A stretch of 35,579 nucleotides of DNA from Paraglomus occultum (lineage: Eukaryota; Glomeromycota; Glomeromycetes; Paraglomerales; Paraglomeraceae): contig CAJVPJ010000199.1 in assembly GCA_910592205.1 (NCBI GenBank), positions 1 to 35,579 of the forward strand. Reading direction: 5' to 3'. Below, piece after piece: positions 23,198 to 32,410 of the stretch. Each line of letters opens with the position of its first letter. The first letter of the stretch is position 1. The notes below the pieces were generated by a model. That model was not told the DNA's origin and did no database searches. It saw only the letters and a program-made list of their open reading frames with translations. The position numbers and the translations under genes were made by a program.

Positions 23198-23983
23198 GAT
23201 TTGAGCTTGCCCATGTACAGCACGACGAGTTGTAGATGAGGTCAATCATGAATGTGATATACAGCAAGAGCCCAATTTATCAGAACTCCTCACGACGAAC
23301 TCACTCGCACGACGAACTCACTACTCACAATGTGCAAAATGCACACACGGTTTACTCTTCTTATTAATAGAAGAAAGAGATCTGTATGAATGAATCAATG
23401 AGAAAATATCAGATCTCAGATCGGTCTGATGACCAGAACTTTATTGTTGCTGGGAAGAAATGGGATATTCCTTCGTTCGAACTTAGGCTGCGACCCGTGG
23501 TTGTGTTAAGAAAAAACTAAACTTTTAAAGACATTAATATGAGATTGACGCGATAATAGTAGCCTCACAATATGCGTTCATTCGTGTCGGATGCCGAATG
23601 TCACTATAATGTATCGAGATCTATCGACCAGTTTTTTGTTGAAGTATTTGAAGCCTCGCAATTTTGTGGGGAATGGAAAGCTAAAACGTAAGTCACAACG
23701 AAAGACAGTTCACGGCAGTCATAGTGCTGTGCAATACCTTTTCAATATATCCAAATTTACAAAATCAAATGCCGCAAAGGTTTCCTGTCAAACATTTCTT
23801 TTCGGTGCCCTTTTTTCCCGGCCGAGAGAGACCGAGACCACGTAATCCACATGAATAATTCGGGACTTAAACGTAAACCAACTTTGCGGATTAAATGGTG
23901 TATCAAAATTATTATTAAATGCAAATTTTATAAACCATTATTAATTAATGTATTACTAATTTAATGGTTATCATAATTATTAA

Positions 23984-24663
23984 TATTAGTATACCTCTTT
24001 ATACCGTCCCCCGGTTATACCGGTTTTTTCTATAACGGCCAAAATTTCAGGAACGGATTTTCACATATGAAATTTCCCTTTATATACCGGTCATCATTAA
24101 TTAAATTGGCTATAATAATAATGGCTCCGGTCGAAATTTTGCTGGACAAATTTCGTCATGTTATTATAAAATATATGAAATTTTCCTTTTTATACCGGTT
24201 GATCATGTAATAGTAACACAATAAATAAATTTCTTTTTTTCACTTTTACTTTCTTTTATCTACCATGACACGTAAAAAACGTTCTTTCCAATCAATAAAT
24301 CAAACGAATACAAAAAAGTCCAGAGTTTCACTCACTGCTTTGCAGAAAAAAAAAATTTGTCAATTTAAAGTAAGAAATTCTCAATGTTCTCATTATCGAA
24401 TTGCAGTTAATTCATTCATCACACAAAAAGACGTGGATAACTTACTGCGCTTACAACGTTAAGCAGAATGAACAACCTTAGGCAAGAAGTTTTAGATCAC
24501 TTTGTGACAAAGATTGAATAAACCTGTTATTACATAATGGATTATCCTTATATGCACCTCTTGTATTACTTGCCTTTTATACCTTATACCGGTCTTCCTC
24601 ATACCGATACCGGTCAAAAATCCCCGTGGACGGAGCTGACCAGTATAAAGAGGTTTCACTGTA
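23984..24663 (+). mobile_element. Degenerate pogo/Tigger-like DNA transposon
   Basis: Diverged terminal inverted repeats bound about 680 bases: the left end reads TTAGTATACCTCTTTATACC, and the right end read inward is CAGTGAAACCTCTTTATACT. The right end abuts a TA. The CAGTG...CCTCTATATA-type end is usual for pogo/Tigger elements of the Tc1/mariner superfamily, which insert at TA. Subterminal TATACCGGT words recur near both ends (for example 24016-24024, 24082-24090, 24195-24203, 24586-24594). The interior holds an N-terminal DNA-binding fragment but no DDE catalytic domain, so it is a deletion derivative that could move only with help in trans. Confidence 0.65.
24265..24462 (+). CDS. CENP-B/Tigger-type helix-turn-helix transposase fragment
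   Basis: The 65-codon frame starts at ATG in a favourable context (CTACCATGA). After a basic leader (MTRKKRSFQS), the core SLTALQKKKICQFKVRNSQ matches the pattern of the first helix of the CENP-B N-terminal / pogo HTH domain (hydrophobic Lys-rich helix, then Cys/Phe-Lys and Asn). The next part, which should form the second helix and recognition helix, is only partly preserved, and the frame stops far short of a full transposase of several hundred residues. It sits inside the terminal repeats at 23984-24663, as expected. Recognition is by motif only. Confidence 0.5.
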   Translation: MTRKKRSFQSINQTNTKKSRVSLTALQKKKICQFKVRNSQCSHYRIAVNSFITQKDVDNLLRLQR

Positions 24664-24899
24664 TTCAAATTAAATAATATTAACATAAACTTTATAAACA
24701 TTGATTTTATTGCTAATTTACTAAGTTCTCAAGGTCACTGTATCAAATGTAAATATTGAATAATTCTTGTCTAAGATTGTTATTATTACCCATACTAATA
24801 CCCGAATTTTTATAGTAGTTTCCTCCCCCATATATATAAAGCAGTCATATATCTGTATATAGGTAATGATAGTGTGTCATAATGCCTGCAATTACTGTA

Positions 24900-25500
24900 G
24901 AGCACTGAATATAGAACCCCGGGTATATATCTAGAACACCTCAAGTTTTTGAATTATATTCGGGGGAATGTACCCGGGGTACTGTGTATGGAAGAGGGTA
25001 CTATATTAGGAGGTACTTTGAAATTTCTTCACAAAGTGATGTGATTGGTCAATTTTATTATATTAAAGTTCATTACTTCTTAGCTAACGCGATGTGAAAA
25101 GAGCTACTATAGCGCCGAAGTTGAAATGCTTTAGAAAAACTTGTCAATTATTTTATATCGGGAAGGTATGCAGTGTACGTTCCGCAGAATGGTTTTGTTA
25201 TAGTTCGATCTCTCTTTCGATCACTAGAATTTGGTTGATTAAAAATCGAAGCTGTTGATATCTCGTTGACTGATTATGAGACAGTGATTTTTTTTCGTTG
25301 ATTGTATGCGTTTATTACTATTACGCTTTATCAAGTTATAGTACATCGATGAATGGCTTTGTACTGAGGTACATATCATTGGTAAATAATAAAATTCCTA
25401 CTGACATTTCAAAAACTTTCGTCAAAAATTCTTGAATTGTACCCGGGTCTTAATTTAGTATTAGGGGGTACTATTCAAGGGGGTACTATATTCAGTGCTC
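24900..25500. mobile_element. Non-coding TA-flanked MITE, 601 bp
   Basis: The left end GAGCACTGAATATAGAACCC and the right end (read inward) GAGCACTGAATATAGTACCC match at 19 of 20 bases. Both ends abut TA (24898-24899 and 25501-25502), a TA target duplication typical of Tc1/mariner-type insertion. Next to each end lies a second repeat family: TGTACCCGGG with GGGTACT/GGGGGTACT blocks at 24969-25015 and 25439-25490. No frame inside encodes a transposase. It lies only about 236 bases from the pogo-like element, but the end sequences differ, so it belongs to another family. Confidence 0.8.
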
Positions 25501-25502
25501 TA

Positions 25503-26187
25503 AAATTTGGCGTAGCAACGTAATAATGACACCCAACTACAGCCTTCATTATTATCATGTGTTTCGAGCTTTGTTGCAGCGAAGTAGTGACAAAACATTG
25601 CATAACTTTAACATTTGGTTGAACCACATGACCACAAGTTGACCTTAAACTCACTAGTTTTGGTCATTCCTGACAGTGTGACTGTATATTAATATGTATC
25701 CTGGTATGGGAGGTTGACTGTATTTTGTTCATAAGGTCAAATTTATGTAAGTTAAAGGGGCTAATAAGCTTTTGTCAAATAGATATGAAGTGGAAAGGCT
25801 TCTTTACTGTTCGATAAATTATACCTGTCATAATAAGATTGTAGAGAACAATAATAGAATAGTATACTGACTAAACATTGCTTTACCAACAATCACTCTT
25901 ACTCTTTTATTATCATAGAATACTTTTACAATAAATTGATAATTTAGGAAAATGTGTTTGACAAATTAATAAATGCCCATTTCTTCGGTGCATGTCATTT
26001 GATTTAAAAATAGTTGCCAGAACACTGGCTCAGACTAAATTAATAAAAACAAGTAAAGAAGGGTATTTTACCACACTATGACTGCTGTGAACTGTCTTCT
26101 ATATTGCCAGGACTTAGGCTTGTGTACTTCCATTTAGTCGATGACGTTTAAATGCCCGCACGAATTTTTCCCATTCTTCTCGAACAG
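25503..26187. other. Stretch without recognised gene
   Basis: AT-rich intergenic sequence with no frame, repeat or signal I can support. The last 30 bases form the pyrimidine tract and acceptor of the next candidate exon. Confidence 0.4.
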
Positions 26188-26268
26188 GTTGTGGAAGACG
26201 CTTGGGTTTCATCTGATTTGCCGGTTCCTGAAAAGCTTGGCGCACGCTCGATTCTAATACTCAGGCAG
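26188..26268 (+). CDS. Candidate internal exon, function unknown
   Basis: A strong acceptor (TTTTTCCCATTCTTCTCGAACAG, ending at 26187) and a CAG|GTACCG donor enclose 81 bases, exactly 27 codons in phase 0. They read VVEDAWVSSDLPVPEKLGAR and then a short aliphatic end. The composition is good, but neither the preceding nor following exon can be identified with certainty. Another acceptor-like site (TTTCTGTAG, about 26444) precedes LVEDIHQ, a short echo of the exon start. No domain is recognised. Confidence 0.35.
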
Positions 26269-26269
26269 G

Positions 26270-27205
26270 TACCGTTGATTATTATTATTGTTTTGTGTCA
26301 ACTTCGTATTAATATGTGCGTGTGGCGATGCCGCTGGCAAATAAAGTATAGGCTCTGTGTGCAAGAAGTTTTTGAACATTTCCAAGTATACTCTCTGTCA
26401 CCGTCTTTTGCAATTAACATCATGTCATTCCAAAATTTCTGTAGTTGGTGGAAGACATTCATCAAGTAAAGTGTCTTAATTCCATCAGCGGTCCACATAT
26501 TACGCGTAATAGGGATTGCCTCCCCTCCGAATAAAAGTTGTAACCGACAAGGGGCGACGTCGTATTAGTTCTAGCGATAAGGACTAAACAAAAATGTTTT
26601 TATTGTTGCCGGGAAGCCGACAAACAGCCACACGATTCGGAGAGATGCTGCTATCTCTGGGTAGTTGCCATCAAACCCCTCTTGCTCGTCTTCTCACACG
26701 GAATGGAAACTGGAGGGCGGCGTGGCTGGCGCCTTCGCAGGCCAAGGAAGGACTTTCTGCTGCATTGTTGCCAGTTCCTTGTTAAGTCTGAACACCAAGT
26801 ACTGTCTGCTTCATGGGTTATATTCATTGGTGTCCTTGCGAACGTCATAACTCTAGAAGCGTTCTGGTAAAGGACGTGTTGTTTTGACTTACCACTAAAT
26901 ATAGAATTTGTTTGGTAAATAAACACGCCGTGTAACTGCGGAATATAATAAACATATCAGACGAATTATGTAAGGCTTTGCCGCAAAAATCAATATTAAT
27001 ATTCGAACTTTACAAGTTATTATTACCAATTTTCTAAGCAAGCTGCCAGGGAGTGAATATATTGAGGATCAAATACAGCAAAGTTAGTCCATGTAATTCA
27101 CCATCAGAAGCTACAATATTATGTAAATTAGACATGAAGTCATAGAACTAGTAAAATAATTGGTTGTCTTACATTGATTCAATACTGATAATTCATGATG
27201 TGCGA
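26270..27205. other. Stretch with weak frames only
   Basis: Overlapping frames on both strands cluster at 26594-26926 in a locally GC-richer patch, including plus 26594-26785 and minus 26651-26926. They contradict each other and none has splice support. The remainder is AT-rich and empty. Confidence 0.3.
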
Positions 27206-27209
27206 AATA

Positions 27210-27467
27210 TTAGGATGTCAAATTATGTCTTTGAACAGTGACAGCGATGAGAAGATATTCCGCGAGAATATCTTTACTATTACTAATAACGTCTGACAGC
27301 CGGTCATCTCTTTTCACCAGTTTGCAATAACCACCCAAGGATCGGCATGTTCTTATCAGGAGTCGATATAATTGTTTCGAGATAACCACTATTTCAGATG
27401 TGATCCATGGTGCGTACAACCAACTCACTATACCCCCATCGGGGAAACTTAAGTATGTTCTAGGCAT
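27210..27467 (-). CDS. Candidate gene or exon next to a family copy, function unknown
   Basis: A minus-strand frame of 85 codons starts with ATG and has convincing composition: an aromatic N-terminal part (YLSFPDGGIVSWLYAPWI), a basic helix-like middle (KQLYRLLIRTCRSLGGYCKL) and an acidic to hydrophobic end (SNSKDILAEYLLIAV). It lies downstream, on the same strand, of the repeated-unit copy at 27640-28047 and might be a later exon of the same locus, but no intron can be proven. No known domain is recognised. Confidence 0.35.
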   Translation of the reverse strand: MPRTYLSFPDGGIVSWLYAPWITSEIVVISKQLYRLLIRTCRSLGGYCKLVKRDDRLSDVISNSKDILAEYLLIAVTVQRHNLTS

Positions 27468-27639
27468 GGTAGAATGTTCGGTGCAAACGAGTTAGTATTG
27501 TTAGATGCTGTTGAGTGAATGCTCCCATACATACGCACCACTTTCATTAGACACAATTGTTATTTTTCATAATAACAGATTATCCAGTAAAGCATCAGTT
27601 CTGATATCCAGCGGGCTATGAAACTCTGACTAATACCGC

Positions 27640-28047
27640 ACGAGTCTCGCCATCAATTGTCGTACATGTCACGTTGTCTTTTTATCGACTCAGCCAAGAC
27701 TGTAATACGTGATGAGTCATATATTGTGCATGGAAACCATCCCGTCAGTCTGCGAGTAAACATCCCATTACTTCTCCTGCCTGCATTTCATTGGCCGATT
27801 GAGGGAATAGTTATTGAATGATCACAACAACACTTATAGCAGTACATATCGCCTAACAAAAATAACATGCCTGGACCATCGCCATCACACCCGTCCCATT
27901 TGCTATCATGAATACCGGAATAGTTCATGTCAACATTCACGTATGCACATTCTAGATTCAATAAAATGTGTGAAAGAGTCTTCCGATGTTTCTGTAAAAG
28001 GCTATTCTTCTACACTGTCGGCCAAACAATCGATCATCCAATTCTGA
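27640..28047 (-). pseudogene. Repeated gene-like unit, minus-strand copy D
   Basis: Read on the minus strand this stretch resembles the plus-strand copies at 20.6-21.8 kb. CACATTTTATTGAATCTAGA corresponds to CACACTTTATTGAATCTGGA, AATAACTATTCCCTCAAT is shared with copy 3, and CACGTATTACAGTCTTGG and ACGACAATTGATGG are near copies of its downstream part. One minus frame stays open across the conserved core (KTLSHILLNLEC then a Gly/Asp-rich GCDGDGPG). The plus frame 27814-28047 is a shadow of it. Stops and indels relative to the other copies suggest a decayed paralogue. Confidence 0.4.
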
Positions 28048-28266
28048 CCTCGGAACCCAATACGTTGTTTCTCTGCAGTTTAAAAAATTGACGATAAACT
28101 TATTGGTACACTACATGCGGTTTGTAATGCTCTGATATAAATTTCATCTGACGATAAGTTTCTTAACTCACCCCCTACGCTAGTCACTCCATCCGAATAA
28201 ACCAACAGATTTCCATTGCAAGATGACATTGCCACAGGTTTTTGCGGTGGGCATGAATGCGCGTCG

Positions 28267-28317
28267 TTGATTCTACATACTTATCACGTGAAACACGTGA
28301 TAAGTATGTAGAATCAA
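28267..28317. repeat. Perfect 24-bp inverted repeat with 3-base loop
   Basis: The bases at 28267-28290 are the exact reverse complement of 28294-28317, separated by AAA. The inner ends carry CACGTG on both sides. A 24-bp mismatch-free stem with almost no loop is far from chance in this sequence. It lies 50 bases upstream of the gene starting at 28367. It could be a fold-back transposon remnant, a double binding site, a small hairpin RNA source or an assembly fold-back artefact. Confidence 0.85.
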
Positions 28318-28366
28318 TAAGAATGGCCCAAGTCTTTTGCTTGTATGCTAGCTCGCAAACTTTTTT

Positions 28367-28588
28367 ATGCGCCAGCTGCTGTTACCCCAATGGACCAGCG
28401 AAGTAAGAAAATACAATACTTACCTGTATTCATATTTATACGGTTTGCATTTACTTATACATGGCATAACTTTTCAGGAAGACAATCTGCCAAGACTTTT
28501 AGCTGCACAGCTCAACGAAGATTGGTCCGTTATTACAGAAAAGCTCTCTTCTTCAATATATGCTACAGTCTCGGAAGGGGTGCTATAA
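28367..28588 (+). CDS. Two-exon start of a gene (28367-28402 and 28478-28588), function unknown
   Basis: ATG at 28367 opens MRQLLLPQWTSE, which runs in phase 0 into a donor (GAA|GTAAGAAAAT at 28403). The 75-bp intron ends TGGCATAACTTTTCAG at 28477, and the next exon continues in phase 0 (EDNLPRLLAAQLNEDWSVIT, then a Ser-rich end) to TAA at 28586-28588. Because 75 is a multiple of three, the intron also reads through, but its translation is Tyr/Leu-rich and unlike the exons. The gene probably continues through another splice into the coding-like sequence at 28.7-29.0 kb. No domain is recognised. Confidence 0.4.
   Translation: MRQLLLPQWTSEVRKYNTYLYSYLYGLHLLIHGITFQEDNLPRLLAAQLNEDWSVITEKLSSSIYATVSEGVL
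28403..28477 (+). other. Intron, 75 bp, GT-AG
   Basis: GTAAGA donor, T-rich end and TTTTCAG acceptor, flanked by two open segments in the same phase and identical in length to the intron at 10264-10338. Confidence 0.45.
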
Positions 28589-28699
28589 AGTATTACCGTC
28601 CTTTTCATAAGCTTACCCACGTGCTAAACCTGCAGCAATATCCCAAACTTGTGAAGATAAGGATGAAGCCTTTCACCTCGCGGTCTAGCAAAGAAATAA

Positions 28700-28897
28700 G
28701 TGGAAACCTTTTATCTCGCGAAAATACTCACTCCCGACACAAGCGAGGAATCATCAGTTCAAAAGATGGTTCCGATGGTTGATCCGGTTACCGGTGGGCT
28801 TGCTATCGTCGATATGGATTCTGCACCACATGTGGAATACTCCTGTTTGCGACCGAGGAAAAGAAGAATGGACGAATATAGCCTTTTGGCTTTTTGA
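28700..28897 (+). CDS. Candidate downstream exon, function unknown
   Basis: A 66-codon frame beginning at GTG has strong protein character: METFYLAKILTPDTSEESSV (the GTG shown as M), then a Val/Asp/Gly stretch (VDPVTGGLAIVDMDSAPHVE) and a basic patch RPRKRRMDE resembling a nuclear localisation signal. It ends in TGA at 28895-28897. An adjacent frame from 28894 (REEEENWNEQRLKLG...) is also coding-like and runs to TAA at 29134-29136, inside an AATAAA. I infer one gene with either an unseen small intron or a frameshift here. No family is recognised. Confidence 0.35.
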   Translation: METFYLAKILTPDTSEESSVQKMVPMVDPVTGGLAIVDMDSAPHVEYSCLRPRKRRMDEYSLLAF

Positions 28898-29131
28898 GGG
28901 AAGAAGAGGAAAATTGGAACGAGCAGAGACTCAAACTTGGTTACAGGCAGGATGACTCAATAGTCATGACTGTCAAGAAAAATATCCGGGCCCGGGTGGT
29001 GTTTGTTATTATTGAAGTTGGTTGTTTGTCAACAGATGTTTCGAAAATATATTTCTTTTTCATCTCGTTCTCTTTTAAATACTGTTACAATACTTCTATG
29101 GCTTATTCATGTGTAATTCAACTTAAGACTC

Positions 29132-29137
29132 AATAAA
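29132..29137 (+). promoter_or_regulatory. Possible polyadenylation signal
   Basis: AATAAA at the end of the coding-like run 28.37-29.13 kb, in the right place to end that transcript. Confidence 0.25.
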
Positions 29138-29479
29138 GATATCAATCTTTGGTATTTAATCCATTAGTCCCGAATTTGAACGAAATAATTCTCAGCACAC
29201 TTAATCACGCACCTTGGTTGAAAGGTGCACGAAGCATGTTGATTATATTATGTACCATTAAATTCGCTAATCTGAATATTAGCAAAAATCTCTTTCGTTT
29301 CGATTAGTTCTTTTGAATCTCGGCTTATAAGGTCGATTCTTTGATAATAAGTGACCGCATGCGCCTTATCATAGTTACGCTGTACGTGGGGGTCTTTCAA
29401 CAGTCAACCGTTTCGGAAGTTTCTACGTGTTAGAGAATCAAAACGATAGTTACTGTCAGAAATCGCATGAGTTGACTAG
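29138..29479. other. Intergenic stretch
   Basis: AT-rich, no frame or repeat recognised. Confidence 0.4.
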
Positions 29480-29782
29480 ATGTGTGAAGTGTCGGTTGTA
29501 AATGTTTCTGATGTGAACGCACCTATATTCCATAACCCACGGTTGTCCTCTCATCCAAATTCCATGTTTTCGATGCCATCGTGGTTCTCAGGCCTGTCAG
29601 CTCATAGCAGCAGACGGGAAGGAAAACCCCCCAAATTTATGTCAACAATGGAAAGAACTCGGCGTTGGCAAATTAAATACATAGCCTTGCCCGATCCGTG
29701 CCTTGTAAGCACAGTACATACACCCGTTTTACACCACACCAATATATCTTCCATTTCTTCATTTCTCTTATCATTTGAATGA
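29480..29782 (+). CDS. ORF overlapping the minus-strand family, uncertain
   Basis: An ATG-started frame of 100 codons with Ser/Pro/His-rich composition (NPRLSSHPNSMFSMPSWFSG). The minus strand of the same stretch is also open (29602-29790) and protein-like (NEEMEDILVWCKTGVCTVL), and it continues the direction of family copy A, so the minus frame may be the real one. No family is recognised on either strand. Confidence 0.2.
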   Translation: MCEVSVVNVSDVNAPIFHNPRLSSHPNSMFSMPSWFSGLSAHSSRREGKPPKFMSTMERTRRWQIKYIALPDPCLVSTVHTPVLHHTNISSISSFLLSFE

Positions 29783-30312
29783 ACTGACATTTTTGATTAT
29801 GAGGGACATCATATCATTCATTGTATTCCGCGCGCGACCGAACATAGTATCCAAACCAATATGCTGCTCGAATGTCCCGTCAGCCTAATGATGGTGACAG
29901 CTTAGCGGTGTTAAGTAAAATACAGCTTTTTGTTCATCGAACACTTACCATTTTGCATTCCCGTTCTATCATTCCCGGCACCAGACACTAATCGAATCAT
30001 CGTTGTTCATTGAGGGAGTCATTAAGAAGTCAGCATATTTGATTCTTTAATTGTAAGGTCTAATCGATATCCGTATCAATCGCCTATTTCAATTACAATT
30101 CTCAGTATTAGTAGATTCACAAGATTTTCGAGCGATAGGATAGACTGATCCAATGCTTACCAAAACAACTCTGACTGCTAATTACATTCCCAAGCTATGC
30201 TTCAACCTCTACAAATAAATTACTTGACATATCCATCGTCTTCATATCCACTATTCCCTTCTGGGTGTGTTCCGATACTAAAACAAGAGCTCTGACAAAC
30301 AACGTCTTATTA
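29770..30312 (-). pseudogene. Repeated gene-like unit, minus-strand copy A
   Basis: On the minus strand the order is: degenerate coding-like sequence, CAAAATG|GTAAGTGTTCGATGAAC, a 64-bp intron-like block (29885-29948) ending CACCATCATTAG, then a post-intron exon open to TGA (ADGTFEQHIGLDTMFGRARN, then a Met/Ile-rich end). Copies B and C repeat this order with similar DNA. The pre-intron part has stops in all frames, so the copy seems decayed although the post-intron exon is intact. Confidence 0.4.
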
Positions 30313-31065
30313 TAGTCGACGTCCATATCCAAAAGAATTTATGATAACCGTTCCTCTACGGTATCTCTAACAGAGCGACGCCTGATATGAATAATTTGGT
30401 TACGCGACCGGGTCATAACCCATTTCAATTGACAGAAAGAAACAGACGACAGTACTTCATATCGACAGAGTAAAGTATCCCATCCATAGTGCTGCTCGAA
30501 TATGATGTTCTTTAGTCTTGTATCCGTTCATCCCCCGTCAGCGCTAAATGATGGTGACAAAATTTTATGGTTTAATGGTAGCGTAGCGTGTTACATAGAA
30601 TATAGCATTTTTTGGTTCATTGAACACTTACCATCTTGCCTTCTCCACGAGTAAAGAGGGGGTGGATGGGTGTCAGCATACTTGATTACGGTCTCTAACC
30701 TCTATTTGCGGTCACCTGTTCCAATCGCAATTCCCAGGGTTAGTAAATTCACAGGAATTTGCAAGCGATGGAATAGACTGAATCAACACTTAACAGAGAA
30801 AAACCGCCAATTACAATCTCAAGTTAGGCTTCCACCTCTCAAACGTCTAGTTATGGTATTTTATGTCTGGAATAATTACTTGACTGACCCATCGTCGCCA
30901 TATCCACGTCTGCATGTTAAAATAAGGGCACAATCTTCCATCTGCTATAGTTTACGGCCTCCATCTATGTGTAAACATAATGATCCGTTCCTCTACGCCG
31001 TTCCTCTACGCCGTTCCTCTACGCCGTTCCTGTTCCTCCATGTCGCCGTTCCTCCATGTCGCCGT
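30313..31065 (-). pseudogene. Repeated gene-like unit, minus-strand copy B
   Basis: The unit has AGGCAAGATG|GTAAGTGTTCAATGAAC, an intron-like block at 30544-30631 (88 bp) ending CACCATCATTTAG, and CGCTGACGGG after it. The post-intron part holds ATTCGAGCAGCA shared with copy A, and GAAGTACTGTCGTC and TCAATTGAAA shared with copy C. GACGTCGACTATAATAAG near its 3' end is shared with plus-strand copy 3. No frame is open across the unit. A 13-bp tandem expansion sits at its 5' part. Confidence 0.4.
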
Positions 31066-31069
31066 TCCG
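30985..31069. repeat. 13-bp tandem repeat (CCGTTCCTCTACG) with variant units
   Basis: Three perfect 13-bp units at 30985-31023 are followed by longer variants ending CCATGTCG. The unit corresponds to the single CGTTCCTCTACGG found at about 30350 in the neighbouring copy, so it expanded locally. Confidence 0.85.
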
Positions 31070-31665
31070 TTTCTTTATGGTATCTCTAACACTGATCGCA
31101 GAGCGAAGTCCGATAAAAAAAAAATAATTTCAAATTGGCGCACGACCAGAAGAATACGTCCTATAACTCGTTTCAATTGAAAGAAACGTAAAGACGATAG
31201 CACTTCACACCTTTCATTAATATTGTGTGTGAATAAAGTATTCCTTCTTGTATTTGTTCCTCTTCTCGTCAACCTGAGTGATGGTGACAGATTTGCAGCT
31301 TAGTGGCAGTGTGTTAAGTAAAATACAGCCTTTTGTTCATCGAGCACTTACAGTCTTGTATCCTAGGGACGACAACGCTCATTAAATGCATCGAACTTTT
31401 ACCATTAGAGATTCAGCGTACGCAATCCTTCACCACAGAGCAAGTAGATTAGCGCATTCCAGTGATCGAATAGATTCGCTCAACGCCTATCCAGAAGAAG
31501 TACTGCCATTCTGAAGTTACGCCTCCGCCTCTTATACGTCTGGTTATAGTAACCCTGTATCTGAAATGACTTACTTGCAACAGTTTTCCATCTCATCATT
31601 CGAGCCTCTCCTCTATGGTTCGTAATGATAGAGATTTGTACCATTTTCACGTCTATTGACGACAT
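31066..31665 (-). pseudogene. Repeated gene-like unit, minus-strand copy C
   Basis: The pre-intron frame (31480-31665, MSSIDVKMVQISIITNHRGE... with a basic YKRRRRNFRMAV segment) is protein-like. It is followed by ACAAGACT|GTAAGTGCTCGATGAAC, an intron-like block 31274-31351 (78 bp) ending CACCATCACTCAG, and a post-intron part sharing GTGCTATCGTC and TTTCAATTGAAA with copy B. Between frame end and donor there are stops, so the gene is not intact as read. Confidence 0.35.
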
Positions 31666-31669
31666 TTCA

Positions 31670-32330
31670 AGTTGCGCATACTTATGCGAGCTCTCCCTCG
31701 CAACATTTTCATCACATCCACTGTTGTTTCTTGTAGATGTCCGACTTCACCTGCGATGGCGCGTGTTTTACTGAAATTGGTTTGACAAACCCGTTGCAAG
31801 AGAATGTAGCTTCTGAAACTCATTAACGGCTATCTTTGGAACGTGAATCGTAAAGTGAAGCCTGACAAATTCTTAATACGTGATACAACGTTCACATAAG
31901 AATTCAGAATTTTGCGGATGACTGCAAGCCCAAGCATGATTCTGTGGTGGTTAGTGTATTTGCTAGATTTAAGCCAAGTTCATTCTTGATTGAAGCCCCA
32001 TATGAGCACAGAATTAGTTAATGGCTCAAGCATTTCGCAATCCCGCGAGCAACAATGAAGTTACCTGGTTATCTGCCATAAACTCGATGTATGAGTTTTC
32101 CCATTATGCTGGAACATAAGAATTTCTTTTATATGACACGTTCCCATCGTGGGAATAAAACGATGATGTTGATTGAAATTACATTGTCGAATTGCGACAT
32201 TCCATTAGACCTTCTATTAGACATTTCATTAGACATTTCATTACCCCCTCCACAGACGCTGATTTGATTGATGATATCGAACTGTCTTAAGATACTTTAT
32301 TTACAAGATTGAGATAATATTTACATGAGA
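31670..32330. other. Stretch without recognised gene
   Basis: No supported frame. A 12-bp tandem repeat (32197-32244) is listed separately. Confidence 0.4.
32197..32244. repeat. 12-bp tandem repeat (CATTTCATTAGA)
   Basis: Four imperfect units in a row: CATTCCATTAGA, CCTTCTATTAGA, CATTTCATTAGA and a final CATTTCATTA. Confidence 0.75.
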
Positions 32331-32334
32331 ATGA

Positions 32335-32365
32335 TGATAATAATAATAATAATAAATAATAATAA
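32335..32365. repeat. (ATA)n microsatellite
   Basis: About ten AAT/ATA units with one interruption. Confidence 0.8.
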
Positions 32366-32410
32366 AAACCAGTCGCTATAATTTACATGTACAGTATATA
32401 TATCAGTGTT

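Noticed and set aside
27814-28047. 77-codon plus frame rich in His, Tyr and Ser
   Set aside because: The minus strand here aligns with the repeated gene-like family, so the plus frame is its shadow.
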